Positions 12,880 through 24,354 of a stretch of 64,000 nt of DNA are shown here, in pieces. The position numbers and the translations under genes were made by a program. Below the pieces are notes generated by a model. The model made no database searches and was not told the DNA's origin. It saw nothing but the letters and a program-made list of their open reading frames with translations. This stretch comes from Symsagittifera roscoffensis (taxonomy: Eukaryota; Xenacoelomorpha; Acoela; Convolutidae). The stretch is from contig NC_087069.1 of NCBI RefSeq assembly GCF_963678635.1, positions 55,885,175 to 55,949,174 of the forward strand. Direction: 5' to 3'. Position 1 is the first letter of the stretch. Each line of letters opens with the position of its first letter.

Positions 12880-12970
12880 TATTCTTAGTCGCGCCGGTCT
12901 TCAATTGCCAAGTTTCGGTCGCGCCGGTCTGGAACAATTGCCAATATAAAGTCGCGCCTGTCTTTTTTTG
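12880..12970 (-). repeat. Inverted remnant of the 26-bp satellite core
   Basis: Right after the array the core GGCGCGAC appears as its reverse complement GTCGCGCC three times (about 12890, 12917 and 12952), with CAATTGCCAA between them twice. The array therefore ends in a short block of opposite orientation with a longer period. Confidence 0.6.
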
Positions 12971-13882
12971 AGTAGCAGACCTCGTCCCGGGAGATCAAAT
13001 CCAATAGCTGTTATCGTGTTCTTATATGATTGCCGCAGAATGTTTTCTTGCCGTGCGAAGAATTCTTAAAAATCACTATGAAGCTGGTCTTTTTTTATCA
13101 ATTTTATCACCGAGTTGTGTTTTAGGACCTCCGTCTCTTGTCTCTTATATTCGGTAGGGTGGAATGAAAGTCGGTATTTTTTCTTTTTGTTGATATCATC
13201 AGTTTCATTGAGCCCGGTTTCTGTAAGACATAGTACAAGTATTGGAGACTAGAGACTTCTCAGAAGGAATTCTAAATCTTCATTGTGCTTTTTGATAGAA
13301 TGTAAATCAAAAACAATGTGTAAATACCAGCATCAGGGATTTTTTGGTAATTGGGTTCATGATGAGGATCTAATTTACTGTCACATTTCTCTGGATGAAT
13401 TCCGGACAATTGAAACAATTCCTTTGCATCGTCCGAGTTATAATACAGAAAAAGCCAACCTTCGTTTAACCCATTAGCTCAAAACAGTTTCTTATCAGAC
13501 TTTTTTGAAAATATGGGTGTGAAAATATTACTTTTAGGTCTCAATCAGCAATTCAGAAGTAGTTTTTCAATCTCGTGTCATTAGTGAGCACCAAAGCAAG
13601 ATTGTGTGTCTGTTCAGTGTAATTATATGAGGGCAACTAGGACATCTCCCTTTGCCACTTCTACAAGTGTGTCCATTCTTTGTCAACATATCTCATCTGC
13701 TTCCCGGGTGAAAAATCTCGACTCGGGTTATACTTGAATTATGTGAAAATTTTAGACAGTATATTCATCATTACGAGGTCAAACTGGTCACGCACATAAT
13801 TTGGTGTCTGTATGTCAATGGAATCCAGAGACAAGTCTTAAAATAGGATCCAAAATGTAAATTGATTCCGTACTCGAATACG
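12971..13882. other. Spacer with no clear gene
   Basis: A 64-codon frame lies at 13283-13477. I see no domain or related copy, and no promoter or splice context. Nothing else is supportable here. Confidence 0.4.
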
Positions 13883-14514
13883 CCCGGGTTGACCAAAAAT
13901 GCTAATCATACAATATTCATATACGGAAAAAAGCCAATCACACGTTTTTCATGTAATTCCATAGGTACAGAAAAGTGCAAGGAAGGCCTATGGATAGTGA
14001 TTTTCTAATATATGGAAATTGTATGACTAGCATTCTTACACAAAGCGAAAAGTTTTATTTTTTCAAAATAAAATTTCTCAAAACTTTTATAATGTGTTCG
14101 TAACCGAAACTAAGTGACAACAACCATGGTTCACTCAAGACTAAAACCACAAAAAGTTTGCGTTTCTTGCATTAAAAATGCATTGGAAATGGCCTGAAAT
14201 GTATTAAATCTGTCTTTCACAAATAATATAACAAAATAATCAAACTTTTCAATTTTGGCAAAATTTTTTAACAATGATTATTTTTGAACGTGAATTTTCA
14301 ATTTAATATACATTGATCAAGGTGCACATCAAAATGTCATACAAAAGAAATAAGAGTTTTTACAGTTTTTAAAAAAAGTTATTGGGTGAAAAGGAAAAAA
14401 AATCCAGTATTAGTGTATCCAAGGTAACGTTATGTACGCAAAAAAATTTTTTTCAAAGATTTAGTTTATGGAATTGTATGACTAGCCTTTTCGGTCTCTG
14501 AGAGTCAACACGGG
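13883..14514. mobile_element. Foldback/MITE-like element, copy 1
   Basis: The left end reads CCCGGGTTGACC-AAAAAT-GCTAATCATACAA. The right end, reverse-complemented, reads CCCGTGTTGACTCTC...GGCTAGTCATACAATTCC. These are imperfect terminal inverted repeats, and the same text starts the second copy at 15650. The interior is AT-rich and non-coding, with scattered GTATGACTAGC motifs. No target-site duplication is clear. Confidence 0.55.
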
Positions 14515-14569
14515 TGTGTAACCTAAATTTTGTCGGCACATTTGTAGTGTCGCTGATTCCGCAACGAGT

Positions 14570-14790
14570 TAAAACAGCTAGTTGATCCGGATTCCGAAAA
14601 CATAAACAGAGTCGCAAAATATGTCAGCGGATTCTGCAAAAAATGACTGATTCCACTTAGTTTTGTGGATTCAGCTTATATTTGGCGGATTTCGCCTACA
14701 TTTTGCGGATTTCGCTTACAATTTGAGGATTCCGCTAACAATATGCAGATTACGCTTGCAATTGCGGATTCGACGGCAGCGTTTTTTTTT
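14570..14790 (+). repeat. Degenerate 23-24 bp repeat with GCGGATTCCGC core
   Basis: Units such as TTTGCGGATTTCGCTTACA recur roughly every 23 bases with many substitutions (14616-14775). The core GCGGATTCCGC is close to a palindrome, and further GGATTCCGC motifs occur at 14946 and 14979. Confidence 0.6.
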
Positions 14791-15649
14791 CATACACAGA
14801 TATTAATATTTGCTCGTGGATTCCACAAAATGGTGCGGATTTCACAATTTGGCCATTTTCTGGAGCGCTTTTGAACAGTACAGTGTTTTAACTAATTGTT
14901 CGTGGAATCCAAAACAGCAAAGAATATTCAAAAAAAGCAATTTTGGGGATTCCGCGATAAACCTGATTTCAGCTTGTTGCGGAATCCTCTTAGACTTCAC
15001 AAAAGACACAGTTTGGCCTTGTAATGACGAGAAGTGAGTGAGCGTGGACAATCCTTGGTTTCCAGCCGCTTCTTTCTTGTTGGCCATCCTGTTGTGGTAG
15101 GTGGTGTGAACAACTTCTCTCACGTGGCTAGTATCTTTGTACCCCCCCTCCCAACCCATGGCGTTGTCCAGTCTGTTCGATATACTCCTATCGCCGGGGT
15201 GGTTAGACACACCCTTTTCTTGAGCCTCTTTTCCGTATTTTCCTCCTAAAAAGTTGCAAGTTTTTCTTTAAAGCAAAAACAAAACTCGGTTTTTAATAGC
15301 TTAGTTCTCAGTTGAGTGATCAGATCTTCAAAGATTGAAAAAGACTGTGATTTTGTTTAATTAGTGAGTTCAGAAAAAAGAAAGAAAAACGTACCTGGCA
15401 TTTTGTGAGTAGGAACTGCTGTGTACTTATATGAAAAGAACAAATGAATAATAAATGAAAATAAAAGCAAATACTATGTCGACAGAATTAAACCGAATTT
15501 ATTAGTATACATCCAGCCTTTCCACAAAGTGAACGAAATTACGAATATCTTGCGTCATAGTTTGTTACCAAAGTCGACAGTGCTTTGAAACCACTTTCTT
15601 TGATCGCTACCCTTCGCACCAGTTTTTTAAAGCATTTGTATATAAGTAA
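14791..15649. other. Spacer, no recognisable gene
   Basis: Frames at 14842-15249 overlap each other on both strands and show no family resemblance. A 16-base text shared with about 9137 suggests a dispersed repeat at about 15082. Confidence 0.4.
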
Positions 15650-16543
15650 CCCGGGTTGACCAAAAACGCTAGTCATACAATTTCCGTAGATGAAAAATAG
15701 CTCATCGTATAATTTCGTATAATTCCATATGTACAGAAAATTGTAGGAAAACTCTATGTTATGAGATTTTACGAGTTAAGAAATTCTACGATAAGCATTA
15801 TTTTGTAAATGAAAATTATATGATAAACAGTTTTCCCTATAAAAAAAATTGAGTGTCAAGCATTTTCCATAAATAGAAACTTTATGGCAAACAATTTTGC
15901 GAATAAAGGAAAAATTGGGATTTTTATGGCAAAACTGACTTTTGTCTGTTTAGCAATCCGTTTAATTTTCACAAAAAGAAAACTATGGCCTCGTAATTGC
16001 AAAAATGTGCTGGTCGTTGTCATCGGTTGGCTTACTTGCCACCAAGTCTTCTCAGACTTGCTCCTGCGGTGAGCTTCAAAAATTTTGAAATAAACAAGTA
16101 AGAACCAAATTTTTTGATTTGACCTCATCATCGGGAATGTGAATCCCCAAACAATGATCACCACAATTCAACTGAAAAATATCCTAAGCTGTTTCAGAAA
16201 CATTTGTCTTTGGTAACCAAAGGGCTCTCAGTTGAGTACAACTCGCTTTTATTAGTACAAAATTAGCTACCCACATTTTCAAACGGTTCTGAAAACCTTG
16301 TTTTTTATGGAAAAACGCTTTTCATACATTTTGCTTATAAAGAAATTATATGATACTTTTTTTTTCCAAAAAATTAACAAATCTAATTTTCCAAGTTAGA
16401 CTGTTCTAATTGGTTCAATTAACCACAAAAATTAGTTCAAAGTATTTTGAAATCATTTTTGAAAATGTATGACTAGCTTTTTTCATCATTTAATGTATGG
16501 AGTTGTTTGATAAGCATTTTTTGTTTATGGATATCAACCCGGG
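15650..16543. mobile_element. Foldback/MITE-like element, copy 2
   Basis: The left end is CCCGGGTTGACCAAAAACGCTAGTCATAC. The right end, reverse-complemented, is CCCGGGTTGATATCC...AAATGCTTATCAAACAAC, so the termini are inverted repeats. The interior has many copies of TATGA-(C/T)-(A/T)AGC-(A/T)TTTT in both orientations, giving strong foldback potential. No transposase is encoded, so it would be non-autonomous. Confidence 0.6.
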
Positions 16544-16751
16544 AGTCAAGGCTCAAAATGACTTAGATACTGAGAATTGCAAAAGCAAACCAAAGAAATT
16601 AGCGGCAAAAACTTTGTACCTCAAGCTTCTTTCGGTGTAAGGTAATCAAGCTCTCCATCAAGTACAACTTTCTTAGTTTTTTCAACCTGATATAGCATGC
16701 ATGTATGTGTTTGAGTCATTTTTTCGGAAAAACTTAAAAAATTGTTTTTGC

Positions 16752-18093
16752 TCGGTCAATCCACTGTCAGTGAAACTCACCCACTTCATCACCTTCATCG
16801 TTCTCGGCCCGTCCACTGTCAGTCAAACTCACCCTCTTTGCCCTCTTCATCCCCTTCCTAGTAATCGGTCAATCCACTGTCAGTGAAACTCACCCACTTC
16901 ATCACCTTCATCGTTCTCGGCCCGTCCACTGTCAGTCAAACTCACCCTCTTTGCCCTCTTCATCCCCTTCCTAGTACTCGGTCAATCCACTGTCAGTCAA
17001 ACTCACCCTCTTCATCACCTTCATCGTTCTCGGCCCGTCCACTGTCAGTCAAACTCACCCTCTTTGCCCTCTTCATCCCCTTCCTAGTAATCGGTCAATC
17101 CACTGTCAGTGAAACTCACCCACTTCATCACCTTCATCGTTCTCGGCCCGTCCACTGTCAGTCAAACTCACCCTCTTTGCCCTCTTCATCCCCTTCCTAG
17201 TAATCGGTCAATCCACTGTCAGTCAAATTCACCCACTTCATCACCTTCATCGTTCTCGGCCCGTCCACTGTCAGTCAAACTCACCCTCTTTGCCCTCTTC
17301 ATCCCCTTCCTAGTAATCGGTCAATCCACTGTCAGTGAAACTCACCCACTTCATCACCTTCATTGTTCTCGGCCCGTCCACTGTCAGTCAAACTCACCCT
17401 CTTTGCCCTCTTCATCCCCTTCCTAGTAATCGGTCAATCCACTGTCAGTGAAACTCACCCACTTCATCACCTTCATCGTTCTCGGCCCGTCCACTGTCAG
17501 TCAAACTCACCCTCTTTGCCCTCTTCATCCCCTTCCTAGTAATCGGTCAATCCACTGTCAGTGAAACTCACCCACTTCATCACCTTCATTGTTCTCGGCC
17601 CGTCCACTGTCAGTCAAACTCACCCTCTTTGCCCTCTTCATCCCCTTCCTAGTAATCGGTCAATCCACTGTCAGTGAAACTCACCCACTTCATCACCTTC
17701 ATCGTTCTCGGCCCGTCCACTGTCAGTCAAACTCACCCTCTTTGCCCTCTTCATCCCCTTCCTAGTAATCGGTCAATCCACTGTCAGTCAAATTCACCCA
17801 CTTCATCACCTTCATCGTTCTCGGCCCGTCCACTGTCAGTCAAACTCACCCTCTTTGCCCTCTTCATCCCCTTCCTAGTAATCGGTCAATCCACTGTCAG
17901 TGAAACTCACCCACTTCATCACCTTCATCGTTCTCGGCCCGTCCACTGTCAGTCAAACTCACCCTCTTTGCCCTCTTCATCCCCTTCCTAGTAATCGGTC
18001 AATCCACTGTCAGTCAAATTCACCCACTTCATCACCTTCATCGTTCTCGGCCCGTCCACTGTCAGTCAAACTCACCCTCTTTGCCCTCTTCAT
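16752..18093 (+). repeat. 113-bp satellite, about 12 units
   Basis: Each 113-bp unit is itself made of two related halves. One starts TCGGTCAATCCACTGTCAGT, the other TCGGCCCGTCCACTGTCAGT, and both continue with AAACTCACCC and a CTTCATC stretch. Units are nearly identical, and a GTCAATTCACCC variant recurs at intervals, so homogenisation is recent. The repeated 105-codon frames in it are by-products: 113 is not a multiple of three. Confidence 0.96.
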
Positions 18094-20083
18094 GCCAGCG
18101 TAGAGCAAAAGTCTAAACAACAGAAGCCGAATTATTTGCGAGGAGATCATTGTTTAATTCTCATGTTTTATTTTTGAGTAGGCCGCCTAAATCCAACCGT
18201 TTTTTGGGCTTCTTTGAGTTTTTTATACACTTTTTGGTATGAACAGTTTTGTTTATGCTTCATCTGCAATCAGAGGTACTTATACTCCAAATTCAGTGAC
18301 CACAGTCCAAACATTTTCAGTAAAATCAGTCCGTTTCTTTGTTCAGAGTTTCTTTTTGTTCCGACTAATGAACTGAGGAGAACTTTGTGTTCGAGTGGGT
18401 TTTACTTTTTTGTTCCCTGGTTGATTAAAATGAGCATACGTCACACCATGCAGGGTTCCATGCAAGCCATGAAAAATTGCCTGAGTATTTTTTTAAGTAA
18501 AAGTGACACATTTTCGATGAATGACTCAAGATATGGTTTTACATTTTCCATGAATGACGCAATGTACCTATTCTCTTTATTATGGGTAAATCAAATTGAT
18601 ACGTCAACCTGGTTTTTTTCTATGGCTGCTATGTTATCATACACGATGCGACAAATAGAAACTGAGAAAACATATAAATTTAAAGTCTCATGGGCTTTCA
18701 AAAACTGCTTTGCACGACCTCAAACACGTTGCTAGTTAAAAAAAAACGTTTTTCCGCCATTCAGAGCAGCAAATCGTTGCTAAAATTTATTGTTCTGATA
18801 AATATTTTTTCCATGCAAAATCAGGTATAACAAATATTGATCGGAAAGACTGGAGTGGTTAATCAGATTAATGCCACTTCATTTGTGATTCGAAAAAGCT
18901 CAAACCTTTTCAGAAAACCCTCCCAGTAGCCAGAAAAATTGGTTTAAGTTTTTGAATTTTAGTTCAGTTTTGAGCGACTAAACCGATCTAAAAACATTCG
19001 TTATATGGAAATTTAACTTTAGTTTTGACTTTTAGGCCGAGAAAAATTGGGCTTCAAAATTTGACTTTTAGGTCGTTTTCAAAACAAAAATTGGTAATGG
19101 ATGTTCATTTAGCGTTTCATTACCAATAAAGTAAAAAAATCAGAGATTTTTGCAAAAAAAAATGAAAAAGTTTTGAAAATAAACATTTTTTTCTAATGTG
19201 ATTAAAAATTTTTACTCATGTTTGGAAACTAATCTTGTCGGTTTCGCCTGAGAGATTCACTAATTTTATATTGACATTTATGTAACTGTTTACTGATAAA
19301 AAGAAATAAAAAAGGGGAAAAAAGGAAAACCTGTAGGTAAGTTTAATTAACGTCGTAGTCGGATTATTCTGAGCTCTTTGCACAGCACCCGGTATGTTGT
19401 TTCCAATATAAATTTGTTTTGATTTCATTTATTTTGATATCATTGATAATTGGTAGTATTTTTAAATAGCCTGTAACAAACTTTAAAAACAGATCCCTCG
19501 TACTGAAAATTTTGAGATAGAAAGGGATATTAGTCTATTTTCAAAGAGATAGGAGACCAAACACAAAATAATTGACGCTAACCCAAACAGATATGCTTAG
19601 AACTTTGTTCATACGACGTTAAGCTTCGAACTTTTTCAGCTTCGAACTTTGTTCATAGTTTCTGATGGCTGCTGTCATTGCCAAATTACAGCAATATTTT
19701 TTTGGTTAAACAATTTTCTTATTTGTGGTACAGCACTCTACAGTCACTCTAAACATACCAATTAAATAAATATTAAGGGTAAATATTAGGGTTTGTTCAA
19801 TATGAGGGTTCACGCGTTCAAAAAAATGAGAACTTAGGCGACTTTTTTTTCAAAACTTGTTGTCATTTTCAACAATTTTAAATTCAATTCAAACACATGT
19901 TCTTTGCAAAAAACGCACTAACAATTGAATCCTATGACTTTGTTTCGAACATATGAGCAAAGAAATATGAGCAAAGAACATATGAGCGAACATATGAGCA
20001 AAGAAATGTTCAAAAAGCATAAAATGTTGCTTGTATTCTCAGTTTATCCGTATCGGTTGTTAGACAAGAAAATCGATGTTTTA
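18094..20083. other. Spacer with one 173-codon frame and a diverged repeat
   Basis: The frame at 18214-18735 begins at TTG, has no early ATG and matches no family I recognise; I do not call it a gene. About 19468-19700 is a diverged relative of about 29690-29980 (shared text TCAGTCTATTTTCA, TTGACGCT-AACCCAAA and ATGGCTGCTGTCATTG). The rest is AT-rich and uninformative. Confidence 0.4.
19947..20012 (+). repeat. Short tandem repeat GAACATATGAGCAAAGAA
   Basis: Four to five imperfect copies of (GAACAT)ATGAGCAAAGAA in a row. The 61-codon frame through it is a by-product. Confidence 0.7.
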
Positions 20084-20615
20084 TTGTTCCGACTTTCGAT
20101 ACGAAAGTAACGGAATATTTGTGCTCGGGGTGGGTTTTTTTCTACCCCAGACAAATTTCGACTTTTTAACTAGCCATTTTTGACGGAATTTTTTTTGTAT
20201 CATTCGAAAGGTATCGTTGTCCTGAGCTCAAATTTGAAAAAATATTTCACCTGCCGTCATTTTTCGTAAAGATACGGGGGTTTGAAGATTGCCATTTTGG
20301 CCAATTTTGGACAATTAACACGATATATTTCGCGCTATTAACGCGTAAGCGGAGAGTTAATCCGTCTTAGAAATCGTTCCAAATTGGTTAAAAGAAGCTT
20401 ATTTGCTATAAATGGTTTGTTACAAGGAGCAAAATTTATTCTTTTGTACTTTATATGGCGTGTGGGGGGATGATTTTCATTAAAAAAATTTAAAATTTAA
20501 AAAAAAAATTTTTCACTTTTTTTATTTCATTGAATTTTTAAATGTTATTACTGCTCCATCAACCTTAAAAAGGAATCGGAACATTCAGGGCTTCGCCCTG
20601 ATACGAGCAGTCTTG
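20084..20615 (+). mobile_element. Helentron-like non-autonomous unit 1
   Basis: It begins TTGTTCCGACTTTCGATACG and ends TCGGAACATTCAGGGCTTCG...CAGTCTTG. GTTCCGACT near the start is inverse to AGTCGGAAC-type text near the end (here ATCGGAAC), a short subterminal inverted repeat. A perfect hairpin CAGGGC-TTC-GCCCTG lies at 20586-20600, 15 bases before the end. Subterminal inverted repeats, a 3' hairpin, T-rich borders and head-to-tail tandem copies are described for Helentron-associated non-coding elements; assignment rests on this structure only. No protein is encoded. Confidence 0.55.
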
Positions 20616-21160
20616 TTGTTCCGACTTTCGATACAAAAGTAATGGAATATTTTTGCTTGGGGTGGGTTTTTTTTTTCTTCAGACAAATTTCGACTTTTTA
20701 ACTAGCCATTTTTGACGAAATTTTTTTAAATCATTCGAAAACCATTGTTGTGCTTAACTTAAATTTGAAAAAATATTTCATCTGTGATCTTTTTTCGTGA
20801 AGTTATGAGGGTTTTAAAATTGCCATTTTAGTCATTTTGACCAATTTGGGACAATTAACGCGCGATATAATTCGCGCTATTAACGCGTAAGCGGAGATTT
20901 AATCCGTCTTATAAATCGTTCCAAATTGGTTGAACGAAGCTTATTTGCCATAATTGATTTGTTACAAGGAACGAAATCTATCTTTTTATACTTTATATGG
21001 CGTGTGGGTGGATGATTTTCATAAAAAATTTCAAATTTTGGAAAAAAAAATTCCATTTTATTTTTTTTTTCATTTAATTTTTTATGTTATTACTGCTACT
21101 CGATAAACCTTAAAAGGCAGTCGGAACATTCAGGGCTTCGCCCTGATACGAGCAGTCTTG
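20616..21160 (+). mobile_element. Helentron-like non-autonomous unit 2
   Basis: A direct, head-to-tail second copy of the unit before it, about 85-90 percent alike by eye, with the same start, the same AGTCGGAAC and the same hairpin (21131-21145). The divergence between units shows the tandem is not recent. Confidence 0.55.
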
Positions 21161-22429
21161 TTTATCTATGTGAACAAATTAAAATGGGATAACAACAAAC
21201 TGAAAAATTTTACCTTCCTAAAGCCAGAAATTGACAAACTATGTACAAATTTACTATTCCGTTGGGTTGCAAAACAAGAAACTGGTTTTAAAGTGTGTTA
21301 AAAAGCAAAAACATTATCCCAATACATCTGTACAGTTGAATTAAAACAAGTTGCTTCTAAACCGATTTACTTTTATTTCGCAATAATAGGGCTTGTATTT
21401 TCATACACATTTCGATCTCTTGATCACACAAAACTCTTTTGTTTTACTCAGGAAGTCATTAATTAATCAGCTGACTTTGAGATTTAAAAAAACTTCGATT
21501 AAGCAAGTCAGACTTAAACGGTTTAAGTCTTGACAATATCTGTATCTTAGAGTCCATAAAATATAAATGTGCAGAAGCATGTATGAAAATTGCCAAGAAT
21601 TTTTTAAACAATTTACTAGTGGGAGTTTGCTAGTATTTATGCTAGTATTTAAATTTAAAAACAATTTGCTTGATTTAGTTTAAATTCGAATGATTTTTGA
21701 GCGTATGAAGGCATACTTTTTATGAGTATAACTGCTTTTTAAGGTCTAGGGAGTATTGTTCGCGCATTAGAAAATCAGTGAAACTTCAAAAAAAGCAAAA
21801 CATAAGAAAAACAATTATTTTTTATGTTTTTTTTTAAAAATCTTTGCTCCACCCGCTATGTGCAGTACAAAATGATATATTCCGCATACAGTAATGCTTT
21901 AAGCGAGCTAAAAAACTGGCGTCAACACATTTTAAGACTGTTTCAAGACGCCTGTACTATAATTTTAGGGAAATAATTGGTTTTAATAGATTTTCTGGCA
22001 AAAAAAACAGGACAAAAAAAACGAATTTCATGAGCCATTTGAATTTCAGAACGAATTTTAATAGACAACTTCAGTATTAAAAACCCATCATAGACGATTG
22101 GAAACATTTGTTTTCTGTTTTTGGTTTTTATTTTTAATCGACTGCTTTTTGTTGATAAAATAAATGAATGTCTATTAGCTTTTGCAAATGTGAATTGTTT
22201 ACTCTGACTTTTGCAGCGTCCTGGACAGATGTAAGGCGAGGCAACATGTTCATCTCCGTGCTGAAAACCCCCGCACAGCAATAATCGACATCCCCTTCAT
22301 TTCACCCCTCCACAACAGATATGGTGGTGGGAGGTGGCAAACTGGGGGAGGGGGGAGGGGTTGAGCAAAAAATGGTTTGGAGTTATGTTCACTAATCACT
22401 CACACGCTCTAGGGCCGAGTTTGGCCCAA
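21161..22429. other. AT-rich spacer before the 7-kb Gypsy element
   Basis: No recognisable gene. The 112-codon minus-strand frame at 21943-22281 shows no family resemblance. Confidence 0.45.
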
Positions 22430-22739
22430 TGTAATGAGGCGACCTTCGGTACCTCGCTCACAACTTGTCCTTTTGCAGCCATGCTGAAGATTTATTATCA
22501 TTGCTATTCAATGTCACTGATATGGCCTATACCGAGTGCCACGCTGTGCGTGGTCACTCTGTTGTTTTGTTACATTGTTTGTTAGATGTCTATTTATCTC
22601 TTCCTCAAATTCTATATTCTCTTGGTCAATTGAAACTAAGTATCTAACACTAACTTTTGCAACTAACTAAACATCTAATCTATCGATTTACTTCTACTGA
22701 ACAACTATGTTTTGACTCGTTATTTCTCGGCAAATGTCA
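22430..22739 (+). repeat. 5' LTR of the 7-kb Gypsy element
   Basis: It shares TGT(A/C)ATGAGGCGACCTTCGG at the start and CTCGGCAAATGTCA at the end with 29173-29502. It lacks about 22 bases around an AATAAA that is present in the 3' copy. The primer-binding candidate TGGCGCAGCCAGCAG follows directly at 22740, and the gag ATG starts on the last LTR base. The exact start could also be the TG at 22435. Confidence 0.88.
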
Positions 22740-23770
22740 TGGCGCAGCCAGCAGTTCCTGTGAATGAAGACAGGGATGACCTGTTAGGTATTCCTCCCTT
22801 TTGGGCGAAACCATCTGTTAATCCGCCGTTCCTTTGGGACCCTTGGATAGGTCAATTCTTCCTAGCAGTGGGTCTAAAGGACAATATCATTCCTCAGGAC
22901 CTTTTAGTAGAGCCTACAGAAATCATGGATGATCCACCCAAACCAGAGGCAGTTGGTCCTGGAGAAGACGCTTGGGAGGCGAAGGCTCGAGTCCTCCGAG
23001 ATCAAGCGGTGGTTCGTAGAGTAACTGAATTGAATGTTGAGCGCAGAAGAAAAGGTCCTAGAATCAGCCAAAACTGGTTTTTATCACAAAGCTGAGGCTC
23101 GTTTGAAGTCACGCTTGTTCTTCGCATTAGGAAACAATGGAAAAAGATGTTTTGCAGACTCCTTTCCCCACACAGATATTAGCGTTACTCCTTTTCGAGA
23201 ATTTCATAATGGCTGTGAGACGCTGTTCAAGATGGAACGAGTTTATACTGTCGAACGTATCAAGCTTTATAAAACTGTGTTCATGCTGGACAATGATACT
23301 TTCTCTTCATTTTACGCTCGAGTTAGCGCTCAGACTGACCTGTGTAATTGGCCCAACGCTCAAGAAAGGGAAACTCTGAAAGATCTTTTTATCGGACGAA
23401 TTCTTGACGTGGATGTCCAGCAACAACTAATTAAGGCAAATACGGATTTGGATACTACCTTTAAACTCGCACTGCAGTGTGTAAAAGAGGCTAGTACGTC
23501 CGCTCAGTTCCAAAAACTACTTTTACACAATCAGCTTTCCAATACTATAAAGGTTAAACAAGAACCCACTTTCTCAATTCAGTCGTCTCGAGGAAAACGC
23601 AATTATCCTCAAAATCAAACCAATCGACGAAACACGCAAAGAAACCAAGGGAACAAATTGTGCGACTTCTGTGGTAATACTTTTAGTCCGGATCACTGAA
23701 AATCTTGACCAGCTCCCGAAGTTTTGTGTAATCTCTGCAAGAAACGTTGCCACTTTGCCAAGTGTTGTAG
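22739..23770 (+). pseudogene. gag: gag of the 7-kb Gypsy element
   Basis: The ATG at 22739 overlaps the LTR end and opens MAQPAVPVNEDRDD. At about 23040 the frame shifts by one and the capsid-like region continues (LYKTVFMLDNDTFSSFYARV...). The end carries two cysteine motifs: CDFCGNTFSPDH, followed by stops, and CNLCKKRCHFAKC, a CCHC zinc knuckle that would bind RNA. Gag would form the particle around the element RNA. Frameshift and stops make it non-functional. Confidence 0.85.
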
Positions 23771-24354
23771 TTCATCAAAACTACGAGTGAATTTGTTTCA
23801 AGAAAACGAGGAGGCGTTGGGTCCTTCAATCGACTGTAATTTTATAGATGTTGAGTATGATAGCGAACCAGAGTACGGTATTCTGCAGTTAGAAAGTGCG
23901 GTCTGGATCAATAGTATCGAGCTTCTCAACTCAAACAGAGGGAATCCTAGAAGCCTTAGTATTCAGTTGCGTTCAGTTCATAAATTCTTTTACCCAACCG
24001 GTGACACAGGAAGTCCGGTTTCGTTCCTCAATAAACGCACTTGTGATTTATTACTACAACGTAACCCGTCTATCGAATTCCGTCACACGATACCCTATAG
24101 ATACTTTGTATGTCGATTACAAAAAAAAACCAATTCGTCTTCTCGGGTCAATTCGCATTCCGATCTCTTCTAGTGGCTGGAAAGTGGAGGAGGCTCATTT
24201 CCTCGTCACTGAAAATAGAACCCGAAAATTGGGTTTAGACTTGCAAGATCAACAAAGTGTGGTAACTACTCAGTTGAGGGCGGAGTCTGTTCATCTGCTT
24301 GAGGATAAATCTCAGGTCCCGATATCCGAATATTGGGGTTCGTATTGCCAGTAA
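23771..24354 (+). pseudogene. pro: Aspartic protease region of the 7-kb Gypsy element
   Basis: The catalytic-type motif DTGS appears in FYPTGDTGSPVSFLN at about 23990-24030, preceded by an acidic linker. The frame breaks at about 24090 and continues in another frame with the downstream protease fold (IRIPISSSGW; RTRKLGLDL). It would cleave Gag-Pol; it is broken here. Confidence 0.75.

Noticed and set aside
16883-18103. Series of 105-codon proteins with identical sequence
   Set aside because: They are frames through the 113-bp satellite, whose unit length is not a multiple of three; there is no start context or family resemblance.
18214-18735. 173-codon frame as a host gene
   Set aside because: It begins at TTG without an early ATG, has low-complexity aromatic content and no related sequence or splice context.
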